NCBI GenBank assembly: GCA_963514095.1
Contig: OY741268.1
Coordinates: 4,734,001-4,798,000 of the forward strand
Direction of reading: 5' to 3'
From: Eutrigla gurnardus
Taxonomy: Eukaryota; Chordata; Actinopteri; Perciformes; Triglidae
Length of the DNA stretch: 64,000 bases
The notes under the pieces are model-generated. The model was not told where the DNA came from. It did no database searches and saw only the letters and a list, made by a program, of their open reading frames with translations. The translations under genes and the position numbers were made by a program. This document shows positions 1-10,140 of the stretch, piece by piece; the stretch's first letter is position 1; the number at the start of each line of letters is the position of its first letter.

Positions 1-212
1 CGGTCAACAGTGCATAAATACCCACCACCAATAACCACATGAAGACTAGGGGGGAGTTTAGTTAGCTGGTTGGGTTTAGATAGCGGGGAAAACTCCAAAC
101 CGAATGGAGGTTTTTACCTCCAGTGCGTAGCAGTGAACAGCGTTGTGGCTATCTGGTCATTTGGTGTTGGTAAAAGTTTGTTGCTGGCTTTGGTTGTGCT
201 ACACATTTTGTA

Positions 213-1886
213 ATGTCTCAAGTTGATGCGTTTATTGCCGATCCATCCCAGGAATCCCTGGATGAATGCACAAAAGAGCAATTGCTCAGGATTGCTGCAC
301 ACTATTCAGTCGAGGTTGAAGGTGACAAACGTCTCAAAGAGAACGTTAAAACGGCTATAAAAGCTAAACTGATCAACGATGGTATAATGTCTGAGGCTAA
401 GGGTGATTTGTCTCCAAATCTTCCTGTGTCTTTTCAGACTCATGGGTTAACTTTTGAGCAACAAAAAGAGATTCTGATGTTGCAGTTGGACCATGAAAAA
501 ATGAAACAAGAACTGGATGTTAAAAAGCATCTTGAAATTGAGAGAATCCGTCAGATAGCCGAAAAAGCAAAAATAGATTTGGAGGGATATCGTTTGACTC
601 TGGTGAGAGATGGCCTATTATCCAGCGAGGCTGGGAGCGGGCAGCAGCCCAGGTCTTCGGGGCGGTTTGACACTAATAACTTGCGTTTGTTGCCACGATT
701 TAATGAGGAAGACCCAGACACCTTTTTCTTGCTATTTGAACGCGTAGCTAAGGCTAGGAGTTGGCCTGATGCAGACTGTGCCCTCATGCTTCAGAGTGTG
801 TTATCAGGAAAGGCGCAGGAGGCATATTCATCGTTGACTGTGGAGGATAGTTCTAGCTATGACAAAATAAAAGCAGCCGTACTTAAGGCTTATTAACTTG
901 TGCCAGAAGCATTTCGCCAACGCTTTAGGTCCTGGGAAAAGAAAAATACTCAAACATACGCAGACTTTGCCAGAGACTTGTCAACTCATTTTAAGCGGTG
1001 GTTAACTGCGCTAGAAATCACTACTTTTGATGAGTTGAGTGATTTGATGATTTTGGAGCAATTTAAAAATGGTCTCCCAGAGCGCATTGCAACATACATA
1101 ATGGAACAGAAAAGTATTACAGCGGCTGAAGCTGCTGTTTCAGCTGATGAGTACTTATTGATCCATAAGAGCAGTTTCAGAGAGCGCTCTGTGGTTCGTG
1201 ATGTTGGTGCGCGAGGACATTGTTTTGATGCCGGTTCGTTTGGCATGAGGCGTTCAAAGGGAATTGGTTATTTCAAACCTGACCCTAAAGCAAGTGCTAA
1301 TTTTGACAATGGGAATATCTGTAACTATTGTCACGAGAAAGGACATTGGAAAGCAGATTGTGCGGTATTGAAGGCTAAAACCAGGGGAGTGAAGGCTAAT
1401 GTGAGACCGGTTGCATTTGCTGCACCTGTTAAAGAGTGTGTCTCAGAGTTGCTTACCCCTCACACTTGTGACTCACAGGTTTTGGAGGCTTATGCTCCTT
1501 TCATTCGTGGTGGATCTGTGTCGCTGGTGGGAAGTGATGTGGAAGTCCCAATAAAAATCCTGAGGGATACAGGGGCATATAATTCCTACATTGTTGACTC
1601 TATATTGCCTTTTTCAAGAGACGCTTTTACCGGTGATTCAGTTCTTAGCCGGGGAATGGGTTTAAGCGTTTTCCCAGTACCTTTACACAAGATGGTTTTG
1701 AACTGTCAACTGGTTCAAGGTGTGGTAGCTGTGGGTGTGCGACCAGCGTTGCCTATTGAAGGCATACACCTTATTTTGGGGAATGGCTTGGCTGGAAGCC
1801 GGGTTTGGACTGACACTCCTCCCTCACTTGTAGTCACACCATGCCCGTCTGATTTTGGGTCTGACAAGATTCCTAGTGTGTCGTAA
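213..1886 (+). pseudogene. gag: gag-protease polyprotein, one internal TAA
   Basis: Structural protein and aspartic protease of the retrotransposon. The frame opens at ATG 213, is interrupted by TAA at 894-896, and continues in the same frame to TAA at 1884-1886. The N-terminal part is charged and helical. The segment right after the internal stop begins PEAFRQRFRSWEKK and continues with a leucine-rich helical stretch (LEQFKNGLPERI), which resembles the SCAN domain of vertebrate zinc-finger proteins; SCAN is published as derived from the capsid of Gmr1-like elements. A CCHC zinc knuckle (CNYCHEKGHWKADC, near 1321-1362) marks nucleocapsid. The protease active site is DTGAYNSY near 1567-1590. 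The downstream part after 894 has no ATG at its start, so it would be made only by readthrough or from an intact sister copy. Confidence 0.85.
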
Positions 1887-1907
1887 GAGATCTCTTCATC
1901 CTGTGTA

Positions 1908-4808
1908 GTGACACGCGCTATGCGTAAAGCAGAGACTGAGGTGCCATCTGACAGTAACAATACTGATGTGGTTTTGGAGGTTCCATCTTTGTCAGAGCTT
2001 CCTTTGTCACTGTCTCACAGTGAGATGGTGCAAGAACAATGTAATGACATCTCTTTGAAGGAAATATTTGAGCGTATTCTACCTGCCTCGGAGATAAGTA
2101 ATGTGGCAACTGGTTACTTTTTGCATAATAGCTTGCTGGTCAGGAAATGGGTTCCTGTGAGTGAGGAGGGGGTAAAAAATGATGTTTTCCAGATAGTGGT
2201 CCCAACAAAGTTTTGTTCTCTCGTCTTGAAAGTGGCATGTGACGAGTGTGGACATTTTGGTGTCCGGAAGACATACCAAAACATCCTGAAACATTTCTTT
2301 TGGCCTCGAATCAAAAGGGACGTGTCAGCATACATTAAAACCTGTCATGTATGCCAGCTCACAGGAAAGCCAAATCAAAAAATCAAGCCGGCACCGCTGC
2401 AGCCGACCCTGACCGTGAGTGAACCATTTACTCATCTCATTGTGGACTGTGTGGGTCCGATGCCGTGTGCCAAGTCTGGTTGTAAATATCTGCTAACTGT
2501 GATGTGTCAGAGCACGAGGTATCCGGCTGCGTACCCACTAAGGTCAATTACAACCAAAACCGTGGTGAAGGCATTGTCACAGTTCATTTCAATATTTGGC
2601 ATTCCCAAAGTGATCCAGAGCGATCGGGGGTCGAATTTTTCGTCTCATATGTTTGCACAAGTCTTGAAACTGTTGAAAATAAAACAAAACCAATCATCTG
2701 CCTATCATGCGCAGAGCCAGGGTGCTTTGGAAAGATTCCATCAGACTCTTAAGTCTCTCTTGCGTGCCTATTGTACAGAGCTAGATAGAGACTGGGAAGA
2801 GGGGCTTCCATGGTTAATGTTGGCTGCAAGGGAGGCAGTACAGGAGAGTACAGGCTTTAGCCCGAATGATTTGGTCTTTGGACATACAGTACGGGGTCCT
2901 TTGGCGGTACTGAAAGACAGTTGTGTAGATACGGACCCACCAAAGAATTTGGTGGACTTTGTAAATGGTTTTAGACATCGTTTGTTTAAAGCTGGATGTA
3001 TGGCACGGGAAAAACTGGGTGCATCTCAAACCAAAATGAAAAGGTGGTATGATCGTCGCGCAGAGCGCCAAGAGTTTACACCAGGAGATCAGGTCCTTAC
3101 ACTCACAACTATTGTTGGTTCGCCATTTCAAGCTAAGTACACAGGCCCATACGTAGTCAGTGAGAAAATTTCGGATTTGAATTATGTTGTTGAAACACCA
3201 GGTCGCAGGAAAGCCAGGCGACTCTGTCATGTTAACCTCCTCAAACCTTACTACAAGCGTGTAGGGGAGACAGATTTGGATCAGGATGGGAAGAATGTAG
3301 TGTGTCCAGCTCTTGCAGAGGTTCTAGTGCAGGAGGCAGATGGCGTACCAGAGCCTGATGAAAGTCTTTTAAGTGGACGTTTGAAGAATTCCGAATCGCT
3401 TTGTAATTTGGGGAGTTTGCTGGCTCATCTGCCAGAGTCAAAATGCAATGAGCTGTCAGAGTTGGTGAGAAAATATCCAGGGTTGTTTGGTGACATCCCT
3501 TCAAGAACTGACTGGATCGAGCACGATATAGATGTTGGAGAGGCTCAACCGATTAAACAGCAATTCTATCGTATGGCTCCGGTTAAACGCAGTTGTTTGG
3601 ATGCTGAGGTGGCATATATGCTCCAGAACGACATTGCTGTTCCATCGTTATCCAGCTGGGCTTCTCCATGCATTTTAGTGCCAAAGCAAGATGGAACACC
3701 TAGATTCTGTACTGACATGAGAAAAGTAAATTCTGTCACGAAATTGGATTCTTTTCCTTTACCGCGTATGGATGACTGCATAGACCAGGTTGGATCTGCC
3801 AAATTTGTAAGTAAATTTGATTTGCTGAAGGGTTATTGGCAGGTTCCCTTGTCCAAGCGGGCACAAGAGATATCAGCGTTTATTACACCAGCGGGTCTGT
3901 ATTCGTACAAAGTGATGCCATTCGGATTGAAGAATGCTCCTGCAACATTTCAGCGTTTGATGAATCGTGTAGTGTCAGGTCTGAAAGGTTGTTCTGTTTA
4001 TCTTGATGATTTGATTATTTACAGTGACACATGGCACTCACACCTTCAACGCATTCGTGCCCTATTTGACCGTTTGACTGAAGCACAACTCACCATTAAT
4101 TTGGCCAAATGCGAATTTGCTATGGCCACAGTGACATATTTAGGCCGTGTGGTGGGACAGGGTCGTGTGGCTCCAGTCCAGACCAAAGTCAGGGCAATAA
4201 CAGAATATCCACAACCTACGACAAAAAAAGAACTTCAGACGTTCTTGGGGTTGGTGGGATACTACCGGAGTTTTTGCAAAAACTTCTCCACTGTCGTGTT
4301 TCCTCTCACCGAACTGCTCAAAGCCAAAGTGAAATTTGATTGGTCGTCTGATTGTCAGCAGGCTTTTGAAAATGTCAGACTCCTGTTATGCTCATCTCCT
4401 GTTCTCGCTGCTCCTTGTTTTGATCGAACCTTTATGCTGCAAGTCGATGCCAGTCAGGTGGGAGCAGGTGCTGTCTTGTTGCAGAGTGATGACCAGGGTG
4501 TGGTAAGACCAGTCAGTTTCTTCTCAAGAAAGTTTAATAGTTACCAGCGTAATTATTCGGTTATTGAGAAGGAGGCTTTGTCACTCATCATGGCTTTGCA
4601 ACATTTTGACGTCTATGTAGGAGTGGGGGGGCCGACAGTGGTTTATACAGATCACAATCCGCTGACATTTTTGCGTTCATTCAGATGTCCAAACCAGAGG
4701 CTGATGCGCTGGTCACTGTTTCTCCAGGCATACGACCTGGACATTAGACATATAAAGGGAACAGAGAATGTCATTGCAGATGCACTGTCTCGTGCTCCTC
4801 TGCAGTGA
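1908..4808 (+). CDS. pol: Pol: integrase, reverse transcriptase, RNase H (Gmr1-type order)
   Basis: Makes cDNA from the element RNA and inserts it. Numbering from 1908: the integrase zinc module has H116, H129, C146 and C149; the catalytic triad is D180, D239 and E275 (35 residues between the last two); a GPY/F-like module follows (TGPYVV near 412-417). Reverse transcriptase then runs from about 540, with the conserved YLDD at 698-701. RNase H begins near 843 (LQVDASQVGAGAVL) and ends with ADALSR. No stop occurs in 966 codons. The first codon here is GTG, the nearest ATG is 1920, and the frame is the same as gag with only TAA 1884 between, so Pol is probably expressed as an extension of Gag. 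The domain order is directly visible; the Gmr1 assignment follows from that order. Confidence 0.92.
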   Translation: MTRAMRKAETEVPSDSNNTDVVLEVPSLSELPLSLSHSEMVQEQCNDISLKEIFERILPASEISNVATGYFLHNSLLVRKWVPVSEEGVKNDVFQIVVPTKFCSLVLKVACDECGHFGVRKTYQNILKHFFWPRIKRDVSAYIKTCHVCQLTGKPNQKIKPAPLQPTLTVSEPFTHLIVDCVGPMPCAKSGCKYLLTVMCQSTRYPAAYPLRSITTKTVVKALSQFISIFGIPKVIQSDRGSNFSSHMFAQVLKLLKIKQNQSSAYHAQSQGALERFHQTLKSLLRAYCTELDRDWEEGLPWLMLAAREAVQESTGFSPNDLVFGHTVRGPLAVLKDSCVDTDPPKNLVDFVNGFRHRLFKAGCMAREKLGASQTKMKRWYDRRAERQEFTPGDQVLTLTTIVGSPFQAKYTGPYVVSEKISDLNYVVETPGRRKARRLCHVNLLKPYYKRVGETDLDQDGKNVVCPALAEVLVQEADGVPEPDESLLSGRLKNSESLCNLGSLLAHLPESKCNELSELVRKYPGLFGDIPSRTDWIEHDIDVGEAQPIKQQFYRMAPVKRSCLDAEVAYMLQNDIAVPSLSSWASPCILVPKQDGTPRFCTDMRKVNSVTKLDSFPLPRMDDCIDQVGSAKFVSKFDLLKGYWQVPLSKRAQEISAFITPAGLYSYKVMPFGLKNAPATFQRLMNRVVSGLKGCSVYLDDLIIYSDTWHSHLQRIRALFDRLTEAQLTINLAKCEFAMATVTYLGRVVGQGRVAPVQTKVRAITEYPQPTTKKELQTFLGLVGYYRSFCKNFSTVVFPLTELLKAKVKFDWSSDCQQAFENVRLLLCSSPVLAAPCFDRTFMLQVDASQVGAGAVLLQSDDQGVVRPVSFFSRKFNSYQRNYSVIEKEALSLIMALQHFDVYVGVGGPTVVYTDHNPLTFLRSFRCPNQRLMRWSLFLQAYDLDIRHIKGTENVIADALSRAPLQ

Positions 4809-5057
4809 ATCGTCTGGTGTTATTTTCCAAGTTGATATGGCCTTTTGTATTGGTATTTATCTGTTGTCCATCTTGTTGCGCCTGTCGTCTTAATTTGCTT
4901 CTCAGGTACCAGGGTTGCTGAGGATGGGTGGGCGAGGTTACAGTTGAGGAATCCAACATAAAGGTCATATATCTTCATATTATTGTTTTTGTGCCTGTGT
5001 GGTATGGTGATGGCATGCCGGTGATCCATTTGGGACACCGACTTTTAAGGGGGGGGG
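4809..5057 (+). other. 3' untranslated spacer and polypurine tract
   Basis: Non-coding stretch between the Pol stop and the LTR. It ends in AAGGGGGGGGG (5048-5057 with the preceding A's), the expected polypurine primer for plus-strand DNA synthesis, immediately before the LTR start TGTGACGG. Confidence 0.75.
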
Positions 5058-5471
5058 TGTGACGGTCCCTCTCTAATGTTGATGTGCTCATGTGGTTGAC
5101 CAGTTATGGTTTTTCCTAGGTGTCCTTGAAGGTAACGTCAGTAGAGCACGGATTGGGAGCACCTGGTGCAGGAGCTCCTGCAAGGATAAAAACCCAGCCG
5201 CAACCCGGCGCTCGCTCGCTCTGATTGGGGTGCATCCCCGCCCGCAGCACATTTTCTTTGTTTGGTTTCTGCTTTGTTTTCACTTTACAACATTTGCACC
5301 CTATATTGCTCACGCATCCATGTCTACATTACTGATGTTACTGACTAACACACTTCATCTTTGTATTTATAACCTCAAATTGTTTAAGTTAATTTAATAA
5401 ACTCATTCATTTACTGCTACCTGTTTTGTCTTATGCCGTATTTGTCATAACCTATGAGCCGGGTTATGACA
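5058..5471 (+). repeat. 3' LTR of the left Gmr1-like element (414 bp)
   Basis: Starts TGTGACGGTCC right after the polypurine tract and ends GGTTATGACA. A TATA-like GATAAAAAC sits near 5184 and an AATAAA signal near 5396. The last 29 bases form a hairpin (next entry). The 5' copy is not in the window, so LTR identity and the target duplication cannot be measured. Length and end sequences resemble the LTRs at 48794-49191 and 60779-61186. Confidence 0.85.
5443..5471 (+). promoter_or_regulatory. Terminal inverted repeat at LTR 3' end
   Basis: TGTCATAACC (5443-5452) is the exact reverse complement of GGTTATGACA (5462-5471), with a 9-base loop. It lies downstream of the AATAAA signal and ends exactly at the LTR terminus. 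It could be an integrase recognition structure or part of RNA 3' end formation; the role is inferred only. Confidence 0.8.
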
Positions 5472-5789
5472 CTACTGACGGTAATTTACCATAGGGGTTA
5501 GCGAGCGCAAGCGAAGCGGAAAATGTGCCGTTTTTACCGACGTTAACTAATAATATAGTGCTTATGTTAAACCATGGTTATATATTTACTAACGGTGATT
5601 AATAACGCCGTGCACCGTTGTCCGTTAAAGGGACGGATGCAGACACCGGGCGCCTCATTCAGTGGAGGGAACGATGAGGAGACGTTCACGTTCACCGGCA
5701 GGAGGAATGCTGCTCTGAGAGGCTTCACTTAAGAAAATGTGGTTTAAATGTTATAATTCTTATATCCAGGACTGCTGGAGACTCTCAGG
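5472..5789 (+). other. Upstream region of the five-exon gene
   Basis: Begins right after the LTR. GC-rich stretches near 5590-5720 carry short out-of-frame ATGs (e.g. 5672), consistent with a 5' untranslated leader. No TATA box is obvious. Short repeats built on AGCTAAAAGTAGC lie inside intron 1 (5818-5900). Confidence 0.4.
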
Positions 5790-6824
5790 ATGATTGCGGT
5801 AAGAATATGTTCGGTGACTGCTAGCTAAGCTAAAATTAGCAAAGCAAGCCCAAGCTAAAAGTAGCTTAAAAGCTAATAGTCCAAGCTAAAAGTAGCATAG
5901 TAGCCTTGTAAAAGAACAAGAGAGAGGAACCAGTGTAACATTAAGTTGCTTTGTTAAGTGTATGTTGTTGGTCTTTTACAGGAAGCAGTACGCCGTCTTC
6001 ACAACTCGGAGACGAATTGTAGGCGCTACGAACCGGAGCAAGGGTACGATTTAAAGAATATGCTTTCATTCTGCTGTATAAGGAAATAGATGCATTAACA
6101 GTAGATACCGATCTTAACTGTTCATTTTGTTTTCACAGACGAACCTCACCTCATAACGAAGCTGTGACCTCTTACTTGCTCGGAGCTTTGTCCGCAAGTC
6201 CAGATTTCTATGACGCTGATAGTGACGCCATTGTGTGTAAGTAACTTTTACTGTTTTCTTCTTCCTTGTTTTAATTTTACTGTGACTTAAGTTTTCTTAT
6301 TCATACCACTCATTTAATTGTTTTCCAGCTGCCTGTAAGACGTACTATGAAACGGTACGCAGGAGCTTCAGACACACACAGCCTGATCTCGCATCGCAGG
6401 CGGAAGCTGTGAAGAGGTCAGCTCGGAGTCGTTCCAGGAGAAAGAGCGTAAGACTTATTAGATTTATTAGATCCGTTTTTGGTCAATGTGACCAAACCTA
6501 CCTAAACCTATTTTTCAGGTGCATTAATAGATGTGTTGTGTCCATGCGCAGTGCATCGCGCAGTACTGATTGTCTTTATTGATTGTTTTACAGCTGCTGG
6601 AAGCGAGACGGAGTGTGCTTGCTGGCGATGAGGTGGACCGTTGGAAGTGCGCCACCACAGACATGATGTCTGATGAGGAGGACGGCGTTGTTGGCTGGGT
6701 GTCTGGATGGATTGTGCGACCTCCATCCTCTCGTAGCCAGGAGCTCACCGAGCTCTTTGCGACTCTACAGTCGCGATTAGAGAAGACTCCCAAGTACAGG
6801 GCCACGCACCGCAGGCGGCTGTAA
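5790..6824 (+). CDS. Intact five-exon gene, 172 codons, family not established
   Basis: Exons 5790-5798, 5982-6043, 6139-6236, 6329-6447 and 6594-6824 join into one open frame of 172 codons plus TAA. Every junction has GT...AG (donors gtaaga, gtacga, gtaagt, gtaaga), and phases agree throughout (0, 2, 1, 0). Introns are 92 to 183 bp. AATAAA follows at 6907-6912. The start is the only ATG in phase with exon 2 and leaves just three codons in exon 1. The protein has a basic, Arg/Ser-rich middle (KRSARSRSRRKS) and an acidic block (MSDEEDGVVG) followed by WIVRPPSSRS and a basic C-terminus. No catalytic motif or membrane segment is seen. The C-terminal layout reminds me of C14orf93-type proteins, but this is from memory and weak. 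Sitting among transposons, it may be an accessory gene of a DNA transposon or a repeated gene family. Confidence 0.7.
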
Positions 6825-6957
6825 AATTGACCAAATTCGGACAGAATGTCGCCAGTTCATTTGTTTGTTGTGTGGGCAAATTTGTACAGTTGTGTGTTGT
6901 GTTGTCAATAAAGCTCTTTCTTTGAATACTTCCTCCTGGCAATTTTTCCTTTCCTCA

Positions 6958-7085
6958 ATAAATTCATTCATATTTATATTTATAAATATATAAATAAATA
7001 AAAATAAATATATGTGTGTATATATATGTATAAATATATATATATATAAACATATATATATATATATAAATATGTATATACATAT
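6958..7085. repeat. AT-rich simple repeat
   Basis: Runs of TATA, AAATA and ATATAT with almost no G or C. Short frames across it are low-complexity artefacts. Confidence 0.9.
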
Positions 7086-7086
7086 A

Positions 7087-7299
7087 GTGATAGATCTGCT
7101 AACCAATCACTAGTGATTATTCTTGTTTAAAAGACCCAGTGTGACCAATAGTAACACATCTGCCAACGGGGGTGGGGTTTACATTTATAATGACTCATCA
7201 GGTTGACCAATAGTGATAGATCTACCAACGTGGGTTGGCTTTACATTTATAATGACCAGATCTGCCAACCAATCACGAGCGATTATACTTGTTTAAAAC
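7087..7299 (+). repeat. Imperfect local duplication
   Basis: Two motifs each occur twice: CCAATCACTAGTGATTAT...CTTGTTTAAAA (7107-7132) recurs at about 7269-7299, and GACCAATAGT...TTTACATTTATAATGAC (7143-7194) recurs at about 7203-7256. The copies differ at several positions. Confidence 0.65.
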
Positions 7300-8040
7300 T
7301 AGTGGTTTCATCCAATCCTGAGTGAGGATATTCAAGCCATCTCTGGCCAGGCGCGGTTTCGCTGCTATTCATATGCTAATTAGAGCCTTCGCTGTGGTTC
7401 GTTTTCGACAATTTTCGGCACAGACGAACGCGGCGTTCGCAGCCTGTAAATTGTCGTTAACTTAAAATTAGGGAGATTTCCGGGCGTTTACAGGGACGAA
7501 AATCCGACTTTTCATGCAGTGGAAGCTATCGTTGCTATGTTGTAACATAGTCATACATATGGACATAACAGCTTTCTGGATTTATTACGGACAGGAGGAC
7601 TGCACAGCTCGGTCGTTTCTTTATGGATACAAAATCAAAACTATGAGGAAAACGTTTTCGTTTCTGCGGTGACTGGGAGGGACGACAGGCGCTCGGCTAT
7701 CTACTGCTAACGTCTACAGGGTGATTTGAGGTGAGTAACTTCATGCTAAAACACATATTTATGTCGTTTTGCAACACTATTTGAGCTAAACGAGCGCCGT
7801 GGTGTCTCGTACGGACCCAACCTGTGTTGCATAGGTCTTGGAATTGTTTTCTGAGGCCCCGGAAAGCAGATATAACGTGCCCCAATGGGTTAGCATTGGG
7901 GCGAGTCTGGAAGGCTGCCAGGCAGGTACAGATCTCGGGCTAGGCAACGTCAATTTTTGTCGGGTTTTTTGCTTCTAATAAGTCGGGATGACCCTGAGGA
8001 CAACGGAAATGGGGTCAAAAATGACCGGATTTCTCCTTTA
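7300..8040. other. Unassigned, repeat-like; contains palindrome GGTCAAAAATGACC
   Basis: No open frame of interest. The stretch ends with GGTCAAAAATGACC (8013-8026) followed by CGGATTTCTCCTTTAA, which looks like the terminus of a non-autonomous DNA transposon. The same 14-mer is found in the piggyBac copy at 47915-47928. Confidence 0.4.
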
Positions 8041-9725
8041 ATCAGTCAATATCAACTGGACAGTTTCCAAATGCCTGGAAATCAGGTATTGTCAGTCCAA
8101 TCTTTAAATCTGGTGAATTAAATTCTCTAAGTAATTATAGGCCGATCAGTATTCTCCCGACAGCATCTAAAATTGCTGAAAAATGGGTAGCTGAGCAGAT
8201 TATTTTCCATCTTGATTACAGCTCTACCTCTCTCCACCCCATGCAGTTTGGCTTTAGGGCCAAACATTCAACAGAGACAGGTACATGTCTTTTGTTAGAG
8301 AAAATAAAATTCTCACTTGATTCGGGTGGTGTTGTAGGTGCAGTATTTCTTGATCTCAGGAAGGCTTTCGATACGGTCAATCACAAAGTGCTCCTTAATA
8401 AAATATCAAAATTTAATTTCTGTAATGGTACAATAAAATGGGTGGAATCATATTTAACAAACAGGTCTTAGTCAGTTTCTATAAATAATCATAGATCAAA
8501 GTCGCTGCAGTTGCCCACTGGTGTGCCGCAAGGGTCCATTCTTGGTCCACTCTTGTTCAGTATTTATATTAATGACCTCCCATCTGTGTGTCCTGAGGTT
8601 GAAACTATAATGTATGCAGATGATACTGTCTTATTTGTACATGACAGGTCCAAGGCAGTTGTTGTAGATAAGCTTACTAGATCCATGGCTCAGGTTACAG
8701 CATGGCTGAGAGAATGTTGCCTGCAATTAAATGTCTCAAAAACAGTCAGTATGTTCTTTGTAAAACCAATAAACCCAATAGTGACCATCACATTATTGTA
8801 GCGGGAGAAAAATTACAGGTTGTGAGTGAATTTAAATATCTTGGGGTGTTAATTGATTCAAACCTTTCATTTAAGGCACATGTAAAGAAAACCTGCAAAA
8901 CTGCAAAACTCAATATTGCAAATCTTCGTTCCATCAGAAATTACATGTCCACAGAGGCTGCCAAAATGTTTTTACACTGTATGATTTTTAGTCATCTGAA
9001 TTATTGTTTGACAAGCTGGTCGCAGGCCAACTTGAGCACATTAAAACCACTTGAATCACAATACAAACAAGCAATACAAATTCTAGATAAAAAGCCAAAA
9101 CACTTCCATCACTGTTCGATTTTAAAAAAGTACCAGCTTTTAAGCTGGGAAGACCTCAAAAAATATTTTAATGTATGCTTGGTTTTTAAGGTCACTCACA
9201 ATCTAGCACGAACAAGAACAGGTACTGATCGGGTCACAAGGGGATCGTCTAGGGGGGATTGTGTTATTTCATTGCGAAAAAGCACTTTTAGTCAGTCAGC
9301 CTGGTCCGTCAAAAGAATGGAATTCAATCCCACAACATATCAGAGAACTCAACACATACACATCTTTTACCAAGCAGTTAAGACAATGGATGATCAATAC
9401 ATATACATGTCAGGACTAAAATAATTTGTTTTGAATGTGGTCTATTTTTTTTTCTTCACTGGTGCTTTGTATTCTGCGCTCCGTTATTTTACCCTGCTAC
9501 CTGCTGTGTTTGTTCCGTGATGTTCTGTGTTGTTCTGTGGAGTTCTGTCCTGCTTATGTTGTTGTTTTTTATCCTTTTTATTTGTATTCTTTTTTACATT
9601 GATGCCAGGGGACTACAGATGAAAATTAGCCTTTTGGCTAATTCTGGCATTTTTAACCCATGTATGATCATGTGTTTCATTAATTTGCACTGTCCCCTTC
9701 TTAAATAAACGGAATTGAATTGAAT
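8041..9725 (+). mobile_element. 5'-truncated LINE, CR1/L2-like
   Basis: Contains the RT core and C-terminal region of a non-LTR retrotransposon, a 3' untranslated region (9425-9710) and a short repeat tail built on GGAATTGAATTGAATAAA (9712-9728). It is truncated at the 5' side: no endonuclease is present. Clade is inferred from general RT similarity and the short-repeat tail. Confidence 0.75.
8130..9424 (+). pseudogene. LINE reverse transcriptase (ORF2) with one stop and one frameshift
   Basis: Recognisable RT blocks in order: YRPISILPTASKI (near 8140), FLDLRKAFDTVNH (near 8350), GVPQGSILGPLLFSIYINDL (near 8520) and the catalytic YADDTVLF (near 8613). The frame is cut by TAG at 8469-8471 and then continues in the same frame from 8472. 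Between about 8760 and 8800 it shifts by one frame, after which FKYLGVLID and the C-terminal domain follow to the stop at 9422-9424. The motifs retain their catalytic aspartates, but the copy cannot make a full protein. Confidence 0.85.
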
Positions 9726-10140
9726 AAAGACATTAAGAGTCTTTAATATGCAATAAATAAGATGTTAAAAATGGAAACCTTGGTTAAACGATTTGTTAGA
9801 ATGTATCTTACATATTTTCCATTGACTACATATATACCTGAAATAATGTCCCATGGTGGTCCACTGGAAGGGGCGGGACTTAGCCTCTCTACGGGAGTGT
9901 TAGTCTCGTTGGAGATGAGCCAGGCCTGCACAGAATCGATTGCCCACAATCGCTGCACAATGCATGCTGGTTAGTTTTGTGTCCGACTTGATCCTGACTT
10001 GCTCTGACGTCATGAACACGTGGCAATGATAATCTCACGAGATCAAGGCGGCCGCAGTTTTTAGAGCCTAGAGGCTCTCGTCTCATCTAAGAGCATCTAA
10101 GATCGTGATCGACAAATTTTCTGTGTGAGTCTAATATTTA
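9726..10140. other. Non-coding, repeat-like
   Basis: No gene. The segment 9960-10012 (ATGCATGCTGGTTAG...TTTGTGTCCGACTT...GACGTCA) resembles 58109-58160, suggesting both are copies of one interspersed repeat. Confidence 0.4.

Larger units (their letters stand above)
1..5471 (+). mobile_element. Gmr1-like Ty3/gypsy LTR retrotransposon, 5' end outside window
   Basis: Reading left to right: leader (1-212), gag-protease (213-1886), integrase then reverse transcriptase then RNase H (1908-4808), a non-coding spacer, a purine-rich tract at 5047-5057, and the 3' LTR (5058-5471). The 5' LTR and primer-binding site lie left of the window. Integrase upstream of RT is opposite to ordinary gypsy elements; it is the order known for the Gmr1 group of deuterostome Ty3/gypsy elements. 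No envelope gene is present. The coding region is one reading frame broken only by TAA at 894 and TAA at 1884, so the copy is either young with two lesions or uses readthrough. A second element of the same group lies at the right end of the window on the other strand. Confidence 0.9.

Noticed and set aside
2814..3230. Minus-strand frame of 138 codons
   Set aside because: Antisense to the left Pol, whose own frame has catalytic motifs.
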